DNA of 64,000 nt from Cryobacterium sp. PAMC25264 (GTDB taxonomy: Bacteria > Actinomycetota > Actinomycetes > Actinomycetales > Microbacteriaceae): contig NZ_CP080383.1 of the NCBI RefSeq assembly GCF_019443325.1, positions 1,178,001 through 1,242,000 of the forward strand, written 5' to 3'. Under the pieces are notes generated by a model. The model was not told the DNA's origin. It ran no database searches and saw only the letters and a list, made by a program, of their open reading frames with translations. Shown piece after piece: positions 63,359 to 64,000 of this stretch (the stretch's first letter is position 1; every line of letters begins with the position of its first letter). The translations under genes were made by a program, and so were the position numbers.

Positions 63359-64000
63359 CACTGGTGGATGCCACGCAGCGGGTGGGAGAAATCCAGGCGC
63401 GGCTGGTGCAGCTCAACGACCTGGTCGCCGGGGGCACCGGCGTCACGGCGAGCAAGACGGCCGCGGCGACCGCGACGGCGTCGGCCACGAGCTTCGCGGA
63501 TGCCCTGGCTGCGGCGACCGCAACGTCCACCGTGGCCAACGCCGGGGGAGCCACGGGTACCGACGTGGTTGCCTCCGCGGAGAAGTACCTGGGCGTGCCA
63601 TACGTCTTCGGCGGGGAGGACGGCAGCGGGATGGACTGCTCGGGGCTCGTGCAGCGGGTGTATGCCGACCTGGGCATAGACGTTCCGCGCCTGGTCTCGG
63701 GGCAGATGACCATCGGCACCGAGGTGGGCTCCCTCGCCGAGGCGCGCCCCGGTGACCTCATCGTGACGGGCGGTGGAGAACACATCCTGATCTATGCCGG
63801 CAACAACCAGGTGATCCACGCTCCGTATGAGGGACGCACGGTCTGCAAGGTAGATGCCTACATGGACGATTCCGACATCGACACCATCCGGCGGGTGATT
63901 CCGGATGCCGCGGCAGCCGGCACGGCGTCGAGCACGGTGTCGGGCACGGTGTCGGGCACGGCGCTGAGTGCAACATCGAGCTCGAGCCAGACCGATCTGC
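63355..64000 (+). CDS. NlpC/P60 (C40) peptidoglycan hydrolase, 3' partial
   Basis: The frame starts at ATG 63355, overlapping fliJ, and is open to the window end, so the gene is cut. After about 60 Ala/Thr-rich residues an NlpC/P60 domain follows: VVASAEKYLGVPYVFGGEDGSGMDCSGLVQRVY with the catalytic Cys, RPGDLIVTGGGEHILIY with the catalytic His, and HAPYEGRTV. A Ser/Thr/Gly repeat follows. Placed in a basal-body operon, it probably opens the wall for the rod, as the muramidase FlgJ does elsewhere. A downstream domain is unseen. Confidence 0.9.
   Translation, partial: MTLVDATQRVGEIQARLVQLNDLVAGGTGVTASKTAAATATASATSFADALAAATATSTVANAGGATGTDVVASAEKYLGVPYVFGGEDGSGMDCSGLVQRVYADLGIDVPRLVSGQMTIGTEVGSLAEARPGDLIVTGGGEHILIYAGNNQVIHAPYEGRTVCKVDAYMDDSDIDTIRRVIPDAAAAGTASSTVSGTVSGTALSATSSSSQTDL

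Noticed and set aside
1..64000. Prophage, defence island, biosynthetic cluster or insertion sequence
   Set aside because: No transposase, integrase, phage structural, nuclease-defence or synthase genes were recognised on either strand.

Overview
The window is high-GC DNA, roughly 70% by eye, from a flagellated actinobacterium. Dense operons with ATGA/GTGA gene overlaps, GTG and TTG starts, lipobox-type binding proteins, a SufS/SufU pair and a FliW-type flagellar system all fit a Gram-positive actinobacterium. Microbacteriaceae, in the Cryobacterium area, is my best guess. The genus is an inference, because no rRNA is present.

Region 1 (1-29.6 kb) is purine salvage and breakdown with its cofactor supply. 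On the plus strand are an AtzH-amidase fusion cut by the left edge, ureidoglycine-glyoxylate aminotransferase, allantoate amidohydrolase and an RpiR regulator, then OHCU decarboxylase and hydroxyisourate hydrolase. On the minus strand are guanine deaminase, urate oxidase, allantoinase and an adenine-deaminase-like enzyme. A divergent NrtABC/SsuABC-type ABC importer runs into xdhC. A fused FeS-molybdopterin dehydrogenase with a separate FAD subunit and the genes moaE, mog, moaC, moeA, moaD and a MocA-like enzyme complete the route from purine base to glyoxylate and ammonia. A shared TGAAACACC motif upstream of three of these units suggests one regulon. Embedded passengers are a small membrane protein, an SOS-associated YedK protein, a VOC protein, a GNAT, a DinB-family protein and a truncated RibD-like protein.

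Region 2 (29.6-36 kb) holds an SdsA1-type alkylsulfatase, a cupin and carboxymuconolactone-decarboxylase-like pair, MoeB with a fused rhodanese domain, SufS and SufU. The last three are sulfur-transfer genes that can serve MoaD and Fe-S assembly.

Region 3 (36-48.7 kb) is a mannoside locus: a BadF/GlcNAc-kinase-like protein, a GH113 enzyme, a GH2 beta-mannosidase, a three-gene sugar ABC importer, a LacI regulator with two candidate operators and an acetylxylan-esterase-like hydrolase. A large membrane acyltransferase with an SGNH domain follows.

Region 4 (48.8-64 kb) is the flagellar cluster: fliW, flgL, flgK and flgN on the minus strand; fliA, fliC, fliD, fliS, a FliT-position gene, flgB, flgC, fliE, fliF, fliG, fliH, fliI, fliJ and an NlpC/P60 hydrolase cut by the right edge on the plus strand. 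Three transcription units carry the same sigma-28 promoter, TAAC-N15-GCCGATAG, on both strands. The flagellin leader looks like a CsrA-controlled one.

Two window-wide patterns stand out. A family of four ~62-66 bp palindromes sits at gene 3' ends. Seven genic breaks are each explained by one missing base, mostly in G/C runs; they hit genes expected to be functional, such as xdh and sufU, and look like sequence errors as much as real mutations. I see no rRNA, tRNA, CRISPR array, transposase or prophage.
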